From positions 1 to 55,652 of IMG/VR virus record IMGVR_UViG_3300033571_005598: a stretch of 55,652 nt of DNA; one strand, written 5' to 3'. A model generated the notes under the pieces. It made no database searches. It worked only from the letters and a program-made list of their open reading frames with translations, and was not told the DNA's origin. Position 1 is the stretch's first letter, and every line of letters begins with the position of its first letter. The DNA comes from a virus. Below, in pieces: positions 1 through 9,116 of this stretch. Both the position numbers and the translations under genes were made by a program.

Positions 1-64
1 ACCCATCGGAGCCAGCAGAGGACAAGTTCTTAATGGCGATAGGGGTTATAAATTTTTGAGCCAT
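1..64 (-). CDS. Partial tail fibre-like protein (N-terminus only, cut by window edge)
   Basis: An ATG at 64 opens a reading frame that stays open to the window edge. Its first residues, MAQKF, are identical to the first five of the 430-residue fibre at 303-1595, so this is probably a second, paralogous fibre or fibre-tip gene. A GAGG ribosome-binding sequence lies about 4 bases upstream of the start. Only 21 codons are visible, so function rests on this N-terminal match and on position at the distal end of the tail operon. The shared start may be a baseplate-attachment peptide. Confidence 0.5.
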   Translation of the reverse strand, partial: MAQKFITPIAIKNLSSAGSDG

Positions 65-107
65 GACCTCGGTCGTTTCTCTTGTTAATGCCCCTCAGGG
101 CTAAACA

Positions 108-296
108 TTAAGCCTTTTTGCCGAATGCTGTGTCTTTTGGATTTAGGTAACGAAGAATAACAGGAAGTGCTGCTGCCCAAAGAGCGTTAGCAGTAAGTTT
201 TAAATCGTTTGTTGCTACATATGTTGCGACTGCTGCACCAAGGACGCTTCTTGCGTACGATGCTGCCATTGCTTTTTGTTCTGCTGTAATTTTCAT
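108..296 (-). CDS. Small membrane-associated protein, holin-like
   Basis: A 62-residue protein with a Lys-rich N-terminus, a hydrophobic Ala/Val-rich helix at about residues 15-30, a second hydrophobic stretch at about 38-50 rich in Ala, Leu and Pro, and a polar tail ending in an LNPKD-type motif plus FGKK. Two short membrane-compatible segments in a protein this small, placed among fibre genes at the end of the tail operon, suggest a holin or other lysis-related membrane protein. No lysin is visible beside it, so the role is inferred. The start is supported by an AGGATAG sequence about 6 bases upstream. It could instead be a small structural membrane protein. Confidence 0.5.
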   Translation of the reverse strand: MKITAEQKAMAASYARSVLGAAVATYVATNDLKLTANALWAAALPVILRYLNPKDTAFGKKA

Positions 297-302
297 GTTT
301 TT

Positions 303-1595
303 CTATCCTGTTACTACGATTGTGTAGTCGCCTGCGCCGATTTCTCCTTGCAGGACTACGGTTACTGTGTCTGTTGTTCTGTTGGTGACGTCTCCAATAA
401 CTATTTCTCCAGTTGAAACTTGAAAAACTTGTACCATCACAACAGTGGTATTAAAGTTATGCGTGACTATGGTTGTTGAAACAGCACCAGAGTGAGCCAA
501 ACATGCCCTGCTTGCAATGCGAGCGAGCGTAGGAGTTGTGCTGGTACGACCGGTGGCCTCACCAGATGCCGATGCTAAGTTGGTACGAGCACCAGACTCT
601 GTTGAGGAACCAGTACCACCGTGTGCTACGGCAACATCTGTTGCTGCCCAAGTACCAGTTCCGATTGTTCCAAGTGTCGTAATTGAGTCTTGACCAACGT
701 AAGTTGATGCAATGTCAATACTGTCGTTATTGGCAGTAATACGGTCAGCCGTACCAACAACGTCAAGCGTATTTCCGCTCTTTGTAAGACCGAAGCCAGC
801 GGTGATTTGACCAGCACCTGAAAACTGAACCCAAGCGATTGCGTCAGTACCTACAGTAATGGCTCCGTTGCTTGTAACAACCCAGCCAGAGTCTGCGTTT
901 ACGGTACCTTCTTCAACGAAAGTGAAGGCCCCACCGGACACTTCACCAGTTCCGTCAAAGTCTGTTGCACGAACTGCAGCGCCAGATGCTTGAACAACGT
1001 AAATTCCGTTTTCAGAAGCCGTGCCCTGGTTTTTTACAAGAACACGGTCACCAGCAACAAGAGTAACACTGGTGTCAAGAGTGTCGCCAGCCTCAAGTTG
1101 TGATGTGAGGTTTACCGCAGCGGTAGTAGCGGCACGAACCGACTGCTTAACATCAAGACCCGAGCGGGCTGCGTCTACATAGGCCTTAGTGGCAGCATGG
1201 GCATCAGCGGTTGGGGTGGCAACAGAAATATTACCGTCTCCGTTGCGCTTTACGAGCGTGTTTATTGTGGCAGAAGTAGTGGCATTAGTAAGGTCGGTAA
1301 AAAACGCCGCAGTAAGCAGACCGGCATTTTCAGCAGTTGCAACGTTGAGAGCAATGGTTACGGTTCCGTTTGCGGCAGGAGTAACGGTTATTGCGCCGGT
1401 ATTAGCACCAGTCGTGGTGATGGAGGTGATTGCATTTACCCAAGCGGTACCGTTGTACACACGAACAACGCCATTGGTGCTGTTGTAGTACATGCGACCC
1501 GCATAACCTGTTGGGTCAGTGGTTAATACTTGAACCTTAAAGTTTAGGAGTTCGTTTTGATTTAGGTCAATATTTGTTAAAAACTTTTGTGCCAT
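303..1595 (-). CDS. Tail fibre protein
   Basis: A 430-residue Thr/Ala/Gly/Val-rich protein of the kind that forms trimeric beta-structured fibres. The N-terminus (MAQKFLTNIDLN) looks like an attachment peptide. Residues about 150-260 carry a module with the signature GDRVLVKNQ, then NGIYVV, then RATDFD, which is also present near the end of the 514-residue baseplate protein at 2348-3892. The last 60 or so residues contain an ITHNF-like beta domain (VTHNFNTTVVMVQV) resembling the C-terminus of the neighbouring 104-residue protein. GGAG stands just upstream of the ATG. It probably contacts the host surface; the receptor cannot be told from sequence. Confidence 0.8.
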   Translation of the reverse strand: MAQKFLTNIDLNQNELLNFKVQVLTTDPTGYAGRMYYNSTNGVVRVYNGTAWVNAITSITTTGANTGAITVTPAANGTVTIALNVATAENAGLLTAAFFTDLTNATTSATINTLVKRNGDGNISVATPTADAHAATKAYVDAARSGLDVKQSVRAATTAAVNLTSQLEAGDTLDTSVTLVAGDRVLVKNQGTASENGIYVVQASGAAVRATDFDGTGEVSGGAFTFVEEGTVNADSGWVVTSNGAITVGTDAIAWVQFSGAGQITAGFGLTKSGNTLDVVGTADRITANNDSIDIASTYVGQDSITTLGTIGTGTWAATDVAVAHGGTGSSTESGARTNLASASGEATGRTSTTPTLARIASRACLAHSGAVSTTIVTHNFNTTVVMVQVFQVSTGEIVIGDVTNRTTDTVTVVLQGEIGAGDYTIVVTG

Positions 1596-1607
1596 TTTTA
1601 CTCCACC

Positions 1608-1922
1608 TTACGTGAGATATGCTTTTCCAGAAAATGCCGCAGAAAACAGGACAGTAACTACAGTATTACTACTGTATTGTACCTCACCGAATACATGCGT
1701 ATCTGCAGAGTCCACAATGGTTACCTGTGGCTTACCTCCGAGCGCATGAGTTATGACCCAAGTTGCTGCTGGGGTTGCCTGAGTAAATTCAAGTCTGTTT
1801 GTAAGAGAGTTAGAAGGAGACGTTGAGCGAACAACAACAAGGTTTGGCGCATCCTGGTCAACAGTTACGCTGTTCGGAGTATCTTGATAAATATTTACAT
1901 TGTTTGGAAGCGTGTTGCTCAT
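1608..1922 (-). CDS. Fibre-associated beta-domain protein
   Basis: A 104-residue protein. The N-terminal 40 residues repeat short Asn/Asp/Pro/Val phrases (VNIYQDTPNSVTVDQDAPN). The C-terminal 55 residues form a beta-rich module with the pattern W-x-I-x-H-x-L-G-G-x-P-x-V followed by VQYSSNTVVTVLFS and SGKAYLT. That pattern is frequent in phage fibre and baseplate appendage proteins. The gene overlaps the stop of the preceding gene by ATGA and lies directly before the fibre gene, so it is probably an adaptor or small appendage subunit. Function beyond tail association is not established. Confidence 0.6.
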   Translation of the reverse strand: MSNTLPNNVNIYQDTPNSVTVDQDAPNLVVVRSTSPSNSLTNRLEFTQATPAATWVITHALGGKPQVTIVDSADTHVFGEVQYSSNTVVTVLFSAAFSGKAYLT

Positions 1923-2293
1923 CGTGTTACCTCTAGAGAGAGAGTAAATGTTCCTTGTATCACGCGTGATACAAGCCCGCTGGAAGAAATAATCTCAAGG
2001 TCGTAGACACCACTAGAAGTAAGAGCCGCAGTATCAGCAGCACTTATACTTAGGCTTATTAAGCCAGCAGCACCATTGAGGGTGATTCTTCCGTTCTCGG
2101 TTGTCAATGTAATCATTGGAGTTGTTGACTCAATTGTTCTTCTAACCTGCATCCTCGCCGTGTGGTTCGTGAGAGGGTAAGCCTCATATTCATCCGGGTT
2201 TTGTTCTGTTGGAGTCCTTGGTTGCTCAATCGCTATGATGCGTGAAAAACTAGACCCTTGCTGACAAAGCATGTTGTAATTTCCTGCAATCAT
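1919..2293 (-). CDS. Baseplate/fibre adaptor, BppU-N-like beta-sandwich protein
   Basis: A 124-residue protein that starts with a G-S-S-F-S-R-I-I-A pattern, continues with TARMQVRR, and ends in ISAADTAAL, VYDLEI and an SRVIQGTF strand. This succession matches a small beta-sandwich domain common in phage baseplate and upper-fibre proteins (the N-terminal domain of BppU-like receptor-binding complexes is a familiar example). It lies between the gpI-like baseplate gene and the fibre genes, consistent with linking fibres to the baseplate. A GGCGGA sequence precedes the ATG. The family call comes from pattern recognition only. Confidence 0.55.
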   Translation of the reverse strand: MIAGNYNMLCQQGSSFSRIIAIEQPRTPTEQNPDEYEAYPLTNHTARMQVRRTIESTTPMITLTTENGRITLNGAAGLISLSISAADTAALTSSGVYDLEIISSSGLVSRVIQGTFTLSLEVTR

Positions 2294-2347
2294 TTTTCCG
2301 CCCGCATTACGTTTATTTGGATATACATATTGTGCCTCATTAAGTCA

Positions 2348-3892
2348 TCACAGAACAGCAGCACCGAGTACGCCATAAATAGGGTCGCCAAGGGTAAGCG
2401 TGAACTTCTCTACCACCCTATGAGTAATTGAATACCCAAGAGGTCTTGCTGGTTCAACGGCGGCCAATACTTCTGGGGAGTCAGTAAACTCAGCAAAAAT
2501 CAAACCTGTTGTACCGAGAGTAATTGTTCCTGTTGTTGTCAGGGTGAATGCCGTACCGCTATTGATGGTTCCTTCAGTAACAAAGAACAGCGCACCGCTG
2601 GCTACTTCTAATGCAGAAACTGCGTCAAAGTTGGTCGCACGACTCCAGGTGCTAGCACCAACAACGTAGACACCGTTTGCTGAAGGAGTTGCTTGGTTCT
2701 TTACGAGAACACGGTCACCAGCAACAAGGGCTACGCCATCAATAGTTTGTGTACCTGAGAGCGTAATATTCCCTGTAGTGTTTGTCCCTCCAGTGTTTAT
2801 GGTCGCTGCTCTTACGTTGGGTCTGATATCAAGACCTGGGGTTTGACTACCAACCGTAGTTATTCTTATAGCCCAAGGGTTGTTATCGTGTCTTTGGCTA
2901 ATAATTACAGATTTTGCTCCAGTAAGAACAAATTCAGCGGCCTCTCGTATTGCGGACTGAGTTCCAGCACCACGACCATATCCAGCAGGATAAAGTTGCC
3001 AGGTCTTAAACGCGGCTAGGTCGTTATTTCCTATAATTCCAGTATTGTTTAAATATATTTGATTTTTAATTTTATTTCCAGAAAACTGCATCAACCATTC
3101 GCTGTTTTCATTTCTTACATGTTGATAATCAACTAGCCTACTTTTTGTCTCGTATGTATTTAAAGGAATATTTGATGGAATTTCTCTTCTGTCATACCTA
3201 AACCATTCGCTATATAAGTTCATGGTGTCAGATATCGTGTCAGTTAAAACTTCCACAAATCTAAAGAATGGATAAGTCGGGTCTTCTTCTCTGCCGTCAT
3301 AAGTTTGATAAAAATCAGGGATAAAAGAACGCATGCTTTGTATGACTGGAGAGTTTGCCCACGCAATATCGTTTACCAAGTTAGGTGTTGATATGCGAAC
3401 ATTTTTGCCGTTGTGGTTTGAAATAGTCAAAACAACTTTGTAATTAGTACTTGCTGGAGCGTTATTTGCAATCGTTATCTGGTTTGACCTTACGGCCCCC
3501 CATGCTCCACCCTGGATTGTTCGCGTGTTTCCAGCGTCTACTAATCCGTTAGCATCGTAGAGAGCGGCATTTATGGTGAAACTTTCATCTTCCGAATAGG
3601 CAACACAACTGAATACAAAAATGCCTCCCCTATCGGCTACTTCAAAAACATTATTTACATTCAGTGTCATGACTACGGGCGCTAAACGACCTGTAGACAT
3701 TTCAATAACGTAATGAGATGACCAGTAGAAATCGTCTCCGGTTACGTTTAGCGAAGCAGTACCGATAGGGTCGGTGCTAACAACCGTCCAGTCATGGTTG
3801 GCGATTACGTAACTTAAAGGTATTGAGCGATTGGTCTCAATACTATAAGTTCTTAGCGCATTTTCGTCTAATAGTCTTTGTAGTGTTTTCAT
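2348..3892 (-). CDS. Baseplate wedge protein, tail protein I-like, with C-terminal fibre module
   Basis: A 514-residue protein following baseplate protein J, the usual place for tail protein I. Residues about 20-170 look like a beta-sandwich (carbohydrate-binding-like). The middle (about 180-330) is helical and charged, with FIPDFYQTYDG and RFVEVLTDTISDTMNLYSEW, in the style of gpI-like baseplate proteins. Residues about 375-470 carry the GDRVLVKNQ / NGVYVV / RATNFD module found also in the fibre at 303-1595. The ATG overlaps the stop of the J gene (ATGA). Attaching a fibre module to a wedge protein is unusual and suggests domain shuffling within this tail cluster. Confidence 0.6.
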   Translation of the reverse strand: MKTLQRLLDENALRTYSIETNRSIPLSYVIANHDWTVVSTDPIGTASLNVTGDDFYWSSHYVIEMSTGRLAPVVMTLNVNNVFEVADRGGIFVFSCVAYSEDESFTINAALYDANGLVDAGNTRTIQGGAWGAVRSNQITIANNAPASTNYKVVLTISNHNGKNVRISTPNLVNDIAWANSPVIQSMRSFIPDFYQTYDGREEDPTYPFFRFVEVLTDTISDTMNLYSEWFRYDRREIPSNIPLNTYETKSRLVDYQHVRNENSEWLMQFSGNKIKNQIYLNNTGIIGNNDLAAFKTWQLYPAGYGRGAGTQSAIREAAEFVLTGAKSVIISQRHDNNPWAIRITTVGSQTPGLDIRPNVRAATINTGGTNTTGNITLSGTQTIDGVALVAGDRVLVKNQATPSANGVYVVGASTWSRATNFDAVSALEVASGALFFVTEGTINSGTAFTLTTTGTITLGTTGLIFAEFTDSPEVLAAVEPARPLGYSITHRVVEKFTLTLGDPIYGVLGAAVL

Positions 3893-5100
3893 TCATCTAC
3901 CGACACCAAAGTAACCGTCGTATTTGCAATAACCAAAGACGGCAAAGAACCCTTTTTTGTAAAAAGAACATTTCCGCTACTACTTGTTCCACCGGAGCCA
4001 GGAGTGACGGTTAAAGACTGAATATATAAAACTCCAGGAACTGAAGATGCTATGGAATAAAATTCAGAAAGTTTTATTCCGTCTGTAAATCTATAGTTAA
4101 TTGGGGAAAAGTAATTTGTTAAAACAGTTTCAACGTTTTCCTGAACTACAGTGCTTTCGTAAGAAGAAGAATACGCCACCTCAACGCTTACAGTAAGAGT
4201 GACGATGTTTGCATCACGGACTTCAAGTTCAAGACCGGCAACGGTTCTATCTTGAAGGTCAATTAAAACATCTGATTTTTGGTCAATAGTTAGAGTCTTG
4301 TTAATACCGTATACGAATACTGTTACATATCCAGGCTCGTCTGCATCTGCCCACTCAAGTCCGCTTGCAGAATTTGTAAGGTCATATGCTTTACACCTAC
4401 TTACCGTTGAGGCAAAAGTAGACAATACATATCCGTCAATTTGAGATGCGCGAGCAAAAGAAGAAGACAGTGAACCGAGAAACTGTACAGACCTATTTAA
4501 AAACTCTTCAGTTGATTCAGGGCTTGTGCCGTTGCTGACAAAGGCATCAACCGTTGCCCCAATTATGCTTGAAGTCGGAGTATCAATCTCCAAGACAGTT
4601 CCAGCAGCAATTGGCAAAGTTGCTCCTACGTCAATTGCTCGCGCTTCTACCGTTACCGTGGGTAAAGGCTCTACCCCCGTGTACACGACAGATGCGATTG
4701 TCCCCTCTTCCGTTGTTTCAAAATAAATAGACTTTTGTTCTCCCAAGAATTCGTAGTCATATCTAACGATTGTTCCTTGTGGGACGATTGTTCCGTCATA
4801 ATCAATACAGGTGAATTCAACATCAATGACTGCTTGAGTGCCGTCATTTATTTCAACACCCATCATTCCCACCAAGCCGGCCATGAGTCTGTCGGGAAGC
4901 CTGTTGATTGCTGAAATATTAAGCGCTGAGATGTAGGAAACAGCCTGCAGTATTGCGTCTTCTGGAGTTCCTTGCCTTGGCTGGAATTCAGGTAGCGCTA
5001 TTTTTGCGTACTCAATTGAGTCTAGGTAAACAGCAGTTGGAGAAACGTCAAAAGGGACTAGGTAGACATATTCTGAAAAATCTATTGGCATACCAATCAC
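3889..5100 (-). CDS. Baseplate protein J-like (wedge)
   Basis: A 403-residue protein with the features of the baseplate J / gp47 / Mu gp47-like family: an N-terminal region with a GTPEDAILQAVSYIS helix, a beta-rich middle with a VPQGTIVRYDYEF strand, a segment of the SPESTEEFLNRSVQFLGSLS type, and a C-terminal YSIASSVPGVLYI segment. In contractile tails this protein joins gp25-like and I-like proteins in wedges around the hub. The start is either GTG at 5100 or ATG at 5091; both overlap or abut the upstream gp25 stop. Its position between gp25-like and I-like genes is canonical. Confidence 0.85.
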   Translation of the reverse strand: MIGMPIDFSEYVYLVPFDVSPTAVYLDSIEYAKIALPEFQPRQGTPEDAILQAVSYISALNISAINRLPDRLMAGLVGMMGVEINDGTQAVIDVEFTCIDYDGTIVPQGTIVRYDYEFLGEQKSIYFETTEEGTIASVVYTGVEPLPTVTVEARAIDVGATLPIAAGTVLEIDTPTSSIIGATVDAFVSNGTSPESTEEFLNRSVQFLGSLSSSFARASQIDGYVLSTFASTVSRCKAYDLTNSASGLEWADADEPGYVTVFVYGINKTLTIDQKSDVLIDLQDRTVAGLELEVRDANIVTLTVSVEVAYSSSYESTVVQENVETVLTNYFSPINYRFTDGIKLSEFYSIASSVPGVLYIQSLTVTPGSGGTSSSGNVLFTKKGSLPSLVIANTTVTLVSVDE

Positions 5101-5417
5101 CCACGCAACTTAAAGGAAAATTCTACACTAAGCCCACCGTTTGGAGTAAAAGATGGGTTTATTCCTGTTATTTCTACTTCAGGTACATATCTTGCTGCAT
5201 TAATTATAAAGTCTTCTGGTTCAATTGGCGTAAAAGATGGGTCAAGAACTCCGAATTCCGGAGTTATCGGATGCTCTCCTGGCTCTGTAAGTAAAGAAAT
5301 TGTCAAGATTTGTTTGTAAAAATCAAAAGTTCCCTCTTCTAGCCGCTTGAGGCCAGTATCGGTAAATTTAATTGGGAAGGAAAGACAGTCCATCCCTGTA
5401 TTATCCCATACCATCAT
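5097..5417 (-). CDS. Baseplate wedge protein, gp25-like
   Basis: A 106-residue protein with the gp25/lysozyme-like wedge pattern: SFPIKFTDTGLKRLEEG, then QILTISLLTEPGEHPITPEFG, where T-E-P-G-E and P-E-F-G are the family hallmarks, then a beta C-terminus (VEFSFKL). gp25 initiates sheath polymerisation at the baseplate in contractile tails. ATG codons occur at 5417, 5414 and 5396, so the exact start is uncertain; the family core begins at the third. The two upstream starts overlap the end of a possible 27-codon reading frame at 5401-5484. Confidence 0.85.
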   Translation of the reverse strand: MMVWDNTGMDCLSFPIKFTDTGLKRLEEGTFDFYKQILTISLLTEPGEHPITPEFGVLDPSFTPIEPEDFIINAARYVPEVEITGINPSFTPNGGLSVEFSFKLRG

Positions 5418-5484
5418 GGCTTTGTTGCACTTCTACCGGATTAACCCAAGACAGAGACGGTGCGTTTGGAAAATTAATAGCCAT
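5401..5484 (-). CDS. Possible 27-residue leader or fibre-remnant peptide
   Basis: Between the spike and gp25 genes an ATG at 5484, three bases from the spike stop, opens a frame of 27 codons ending in TAA at 5401. The peptide begins MAINFPNAPSL, resembling the INFPN-P start seen in many phage fibre and appendage proteins. It overlaps the beginning of the gp25 frame by up to 17 bases, an arrangement allowing translational coupling. No strong ribosome-binding site precedes it. It could be a coupling peptide, a decayed fibre start, or chance. Confidence 0.3.
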   Translation of the reverse strand: MAINFPNAPSLSWVNPVEVQQSHDGMG

Positions 5485-5486
5485 AA

Positions 5487-6830
5487 TTACCTAAGTTCAT
5501 CTAGTTCTAATTTGAGGGCTTCCACCTGAGCGGACAATTCCTGGATTGCCTTTACAGCCAAAGCAATCATACCTGACTCTTTCCAGTACATTGCTTCGTG
5601 TTCTATGCCGTCAGGTGATTTATGCATGACTAAATCTGGAACAGCCTCTTGCACTTCTTCCATGACAAAACCATACTGAAGTTGTGTGCGCCTGTTAAAA
5701 ACATCGTATGGTTCGTTTGGAACTAGTATTTCTTCTTTGAATCTAAAGTTTCTTGGTTGAAGTAGAGAAAGTTGCTCTAAGGCGTTTTCCATTGGAACAA
5801 TGTCTTCTTTGTGAGAGCGAAGAGAAACGCCAGAAGCGCTGTTCTTTTTTAATTCACCACTTGAAATACGAACAATACCCTCAGTTGCTGAAGATGGACC
5901 TGGGTTGATGTAAAAGACAAGTCCCTGAAAGTCCACTTCGCCAGTAACGTTCCACCAAGAGCCGACCTGTGAAAAAGTTCCTGCGCCGCTAGACAGGACG
6001 CTTGCCGTGCCAGATGCAGGACCCTGTGCTCCAGTAGCACCTACTCCACCCTGTGCTCCAGTAGCACCTACTCCACCCTGAGGGCCAGTAGCACCTACTC
6101 CACCCTGAGGGCCAGTTGCTCCCACTCCACCTTGGGGACCAGTAGCACCCGTCAGACCCGTCGGTCCAACTGCACCTGTAACACCCGTTGCCCCAGTCAA
6201 GCCAGTTGCGCCAGTTGCGCCAATCGGTAGAACAAAGTTAAGTGTGGCAGCAGTGGATGTGCCGACATTTGTAATTACACCAGTTGCTCCATCCGTTACC
6301 GTTCCGATAGCAACAGTGGCCGCAATTCCTATTGGACCCGTTGCTCCCGTTGGACCACCAGCAGGTCCGGTTGCACCAGTCAGACCCGTTGCACCCGTTG
6401 CGCCAACGCCGGTGGGACCGGTTGGACCAGTTGGTCCAGTTGGTCCACCTGAAGGACCAGTAGCACCAATGGGACCCGTGGCTCCGACTACAGTAGCGTT
6501 TACCCATTCAGTTCCGTTGTAAGAAAGTGTCTGTCCAGCAGACGGGGTAGTTAAATTGGGTGTAAATATGTCTCTTGAGTTTATGTAACCAAGCACGTAC
6601 ATTTCGTCGTTAGACATGCTTGTAAAAGCACAAAGAACCTGCTCATCCGCAACTAGAGGGCTATTCGTGTTTGAATTAGCAACTCGTAGTGGACCTATCG
6701 TGTTTCCAAGTTTTGGTATTGATACAAACACTCTTCCATCGGCGGCGACCGTTTTTACAATGCCGACATAAATACCGCCCATAGGGCTTGGATGTGAAGA
6801 AGCCTTGCTCCTGCTTACTACGTTAACCAC
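5487..6830 (-). CDS. Baseplate spike: OB-fold, collagen-like stalk, S74-type chaperone domain
   Basis: A 447-residue three-part protein. Residues about 15-100 form a gp5/VgrG-type OB-fold ([22 protein letters not shown], then a [10 protein letters not shown] segment and YVLGYI), placing it at the central spike. Residues about 113-273 are Gly-X-Y collagen-like repeats ([17 protein letters not shown]), partly encoded by 27-base DNA repeats. Residues about 320-447 match the intramolecular chaperone (peptidase S74) domain: [31 protein letters not shown] and a terminal coiled coil. GTG at 6830 is the start, with GGAG about 7 bases upstream. Finding a stalk and chaperone on a hub-spike OB-fold suggests this protein also acts as a central fibre. 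Confidence 0.75.
   Translation of the reverse strand: MVNVVSRSKASSHPSPMGGIYVGIVKTVAADGRVFVSIPKLGNTIGPLRVANSNTNSPLVADEQVLCAFTSMSNDEMYVLGYINSRDIFTPNLTTPSAGQTLSYNGTEWVNATVVGATGPIGATGPSGGPTGPTGPTGPTGVGATGATGLTGATGPAGGPTGATGPIGIAATVAIGTVTDGATGVITNVGTSTAATLNFVLPIGATGATGLTGATGVTGAVGPTGLTGATGPQGGVGATGPQGGVGATGPQGGVGATGAQGGVGATGAQGPASGTASVLSSGAGTFSQVGSWWNVTGEVDFQGLVFYINPGPSSATEGIVRISSGELKKNSASGVSLRSHKEDIVPMENALEQLSLLQPRNFRFKEEILVPNEPYDVFNRRTQLQYGFVMEEVQEAVPDLVMHKSPDGIEHEAMYWKESGMIALAVKAIQELSAQVEALKLELDELR
6022..6129. repeat. 27-base tandem repeats encoding collagen-like triplets
   Basis: Four 27-base units begin at 6022, 6049, 6076 and 6103, each encoding nine residues (three Gly-X-Y triplets of the Gly-Gly-Val-Gly-Ala-Thr-Gly type) on the minus strand. 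The first two are identical and the third differs only at its start; the fourth is more diverged. Such repeats can expand or contract by slippage or recombination and so vary the stalk length of the spike protein. Confidence 0.8.
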
Positions 6831-9105
6831 CGCAAACTCCTATGTATGGGACCGGTGCCGGTCCGTATGTAACCAAGTTTAACCATGTTACCTGAATGGT
6901 ATTAAGGTTTTGAATATATGTAACTGCATCAGCAGTATTACCACTAGCAAATTTTCCCAAATGCTTTCCTGTAGTCAAGTAATAATCCCGAGCGTCTGCA
7001 TCTGAATAAATTCTTCCGTTAATAACTGGGGTGTACACAACTTCATTGGCTCCGTCGTTAAAATAAGAACTCAACAAAGTGCTAATTGAACCATCAGTGT
7101 TCTTTACCAAAGGTCTAGAAGTTAGCGTAATATTTCCAGCCACAAGCGGACTGGGTCCAGACGACGGGTAAAGAGTGGCGGGAAGTCCTGCTGCCGATAT
7201 CTGCCCTCCTGTTGGGTATATAGGCATGTCAACCGTCCATGGCTTTGCAGTTCTGTTTAGTATGCTTTCTGCTGATTTTGGAAATCTAATTTTAAGAACA
7301 TTTTTTTGCACCAAAATTAATATTTCTGCATATTTTTTGGCTTTTTCTTCAGTAATAAATATTCCATGATGCAAGTCTTCTGATTCGTATTTTGTCTGTG
7401 CTTGAGCGGTTGTTAGAACGGTTGGTACATTGTCGCACCAAAGACGTTCTGTTACGACAAATACGCCGGCAATAGAAAATGACCACGAAGCATAAGTTCC
7501 AGAACTGCCAATTGTGTCGCACGTCATTGTCAAGGTAGTTCCTGAGACTGCAACAATACCTTCCATAAATCTTGCTGAGTTTGCTGTATTTGATGCACGA
7601 ACTCTTTGACCAGTTGCGAATTTACTTCCAGCAGTGATTGTGAACACTTTTGAACCAGTACCGATTGCTAGTGATGTTGTTGAAGTAATTCCCGTATAAC
7701 CAGTACCTGTAGTTCCGGCGATACCCGCTACAACTGTTGAGTAAATGTGAGGATACAAAGTTGGACCCGCCAGGGCTCCATATTCATATTCAAGACTTAT
7801 TGGTCTGTTGTAGCAGTCAATATTTCCACCAACTAAAATATCTTCAGGAATTAAACCTGAACCCTTGAAGGAAAGTAGTTCCGCTTTTGTGTTTGGATAA
7901 GTCCTGAGCCTTCTAGAGTTTGGAATTTTTGCAATATTTTGAGGGCCGACTGGATTTATAGTTGTTCCAACTCCAACAAATTGAGGAGTTGTCTCATTGA
8001 AAACTGGACGACCAACAGTTGTTGCTCCGAGCCTAGGCGAAGGCTGAAAATAACTACTATTAAAAATTTTACCTACTGGCAATTGGGGTATTTTGGGTTC
8101 TTTACCGTTTACTTTTAATCGCTCTGGTGTTCTAAATTCAACAGCAACTGGGTCTGTTATCTGTTCACCAAACGAAACGCTAGTGATTAAATAGAAACTA
8201 CTCATAGTTGGAATATTGTTTATTCTTATTGTCATACCTGGCCTGAGTTGAACGCCGTTGTCTCGTGCAACTAGTAGGTTTCCGGAACCTTCCAATGGGT
8301 CGTTCCCAGAGTCTCGCATTGAGGGAAGGCTCAGTACTTCAAACTTTCTATTGTTTGATTTATTTATTGGCGCATATTCCATTGGAATAAAAAATTTATC
8401 TGGGTATTTTTCTGGAAGTTTATTTTTTCCAATTATCGGCTTGCCATTTTTTAATTTTATTTTACCTTCAATTTTTTCTGTTCCCCATTTATACATGAGC
8501 CATTGATGTGTTCCAAAGTACAAAGTTCCATCAGCAACAAATAAAACATACTGAGAATTGTCGGCAATACTTTTCATTACGGTCCACACAGAGTCCTGTT
8601 GACCATCTCCTGAGTTTTTAGAAGCGCTTTTTATTCTTGCGCTTTTTTCACCAACAAAACGAAGTCCGTATTTATTTGCTGCTTTCTGAACAAAAGTGTA
8701 ACCAGAACCACCAACAGAACTTGGTTTTTTGTCTCTTTTCATCTGCTGAACCGCTTTGGGCATTGCTTCAACCGACCACTGAGGGGAAGCGCTTCCTTGC
8801 TGCTGAACACTAACAGAACTAATTTCGTAAAGATGTCTAATTCTGCTTATGATTGGCTCACCAGTTCCAGACGAAGAGTTAGCAACTTTTATTTTTGATA
8901 CTGAAGTCGTTTCATAAACAATGTCACGACCAATGTTGAAATAGTTATTGGAAGCCATCTCAAAACCAGGGTCAATCACAACAAAAGACAATTGACTAGC
9001 CATATCCATTGTGTAACTAATATTTAACGTCAATAAATTTGACGCTACTGTAGCCATTTGTTTTTCTGTTAAATCGCCTATTTGAAGTGATGTTGATGTA
9101 AACAT
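6823..9105 (-). CDS. Baseplate hub / tail-tip protein (gpD/gp27-like)
   Basis: A 760-residue protein upstream of the spike. Its N-terminal third has hub-like features: strands near [11 protein letters not shown], a [18 protein letters not shown] segment, [13 protein letters not shown], and a peptide near residues 155-200 with [15 protein letters not shown] and [20 protein letters not shown], typical of gpD/gp27/XkdQ hubs, where the hub domain is followed by a short binding motif. The C-terminal half adds a proline-rich linker, a beta domain with Gly/Thr repeats, and a helical end. It probably forms the trimeric ring connecting the tube to the spike. A family-level call, made from order and motifs. 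Confidence 0.65.
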   Translation of the reverse strand: MFTSTSLQIGDLTEKQMATVASNLLTLNISYTMDMASQLSFVVIDPGFEMASNNYFNIGRDIVYETTSVSKIKVANSSSGTGEPIISRIRHLYEISSVSVQQQGSASPQWSVEAMPKAVQQMKRDKKPSSVGGSGYTFVQKAANKYGLRFVGEKSARIKSASKNSGDGQQDSVWTVMKSIADNSQYVLFVADGTLYFGTHQWLMYKWGTEKIEGKIKLKNGKPIIGKNKLPEKYPDKFFIPMEYAPINKSNNRKFEVLSLPSMRDSGNDPLEGSGNLLVARDNGVQLRPGMTIRINNIPTMSSFYLITSVSFGEQITDPVAVEFRTPERLKVNGKEPKIPQLPVGKIFNSSYFQPSPRLGATTVGRPVFNETTPQFVGVGTTINPVGPQNIAKIPNSRRLRTYPNTKAELLSFKGSGLIPEDILVGGNIDCYNRPISLEYEYGALAGPTLYPHIYSTVVAGIAGTTGTGYTGITSTTSLAIGTGSKVFTITAGSKFATGQRVRASNTANSARFMEGIVAVSGTTLTMTCDTIGSSGTYASWSFSIAGVFVVTERLWCDNVPTVLTTAQAQTKYESEDLHHGIFITEEKAKKYAEILILVQKNVLKIRFPKSAESILNRTAKPWTVDMPIYPTGGQISAAGLPATLYPSSGPSPLVAGNITLTSRPLVKNTDGSISTLLSSYFNDGANEVVYTPVINGRIYSDADARDYYLTTGKHLGKFASGNTADAVTYIQNLNTIQVTWLNLVTYGPAPVPYIGVCGG

Positions 9106-9116
9106 TTTTACCTAAA

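Noticed and set aside
65-107. GCCC-CTCA-GGGC hairpin as a terminator
   Set aside because: Only a 4-bp stem and no T-run on the transcribed strand; it lies within a continuing operon.
6022-6129. Repeats in the spike gene as a CRISPR array
   Set aside because: The units are contiguous, with no spacers, in frame and encode Gly-X-Y triplets.
6244-6522. Pro/Val/Ala-rich open frame opposite the collagen-like region
   Set aside because: Antisense shadow of Gly-X-Y codons; no ribosome-binding site and opposite to the operon direction.
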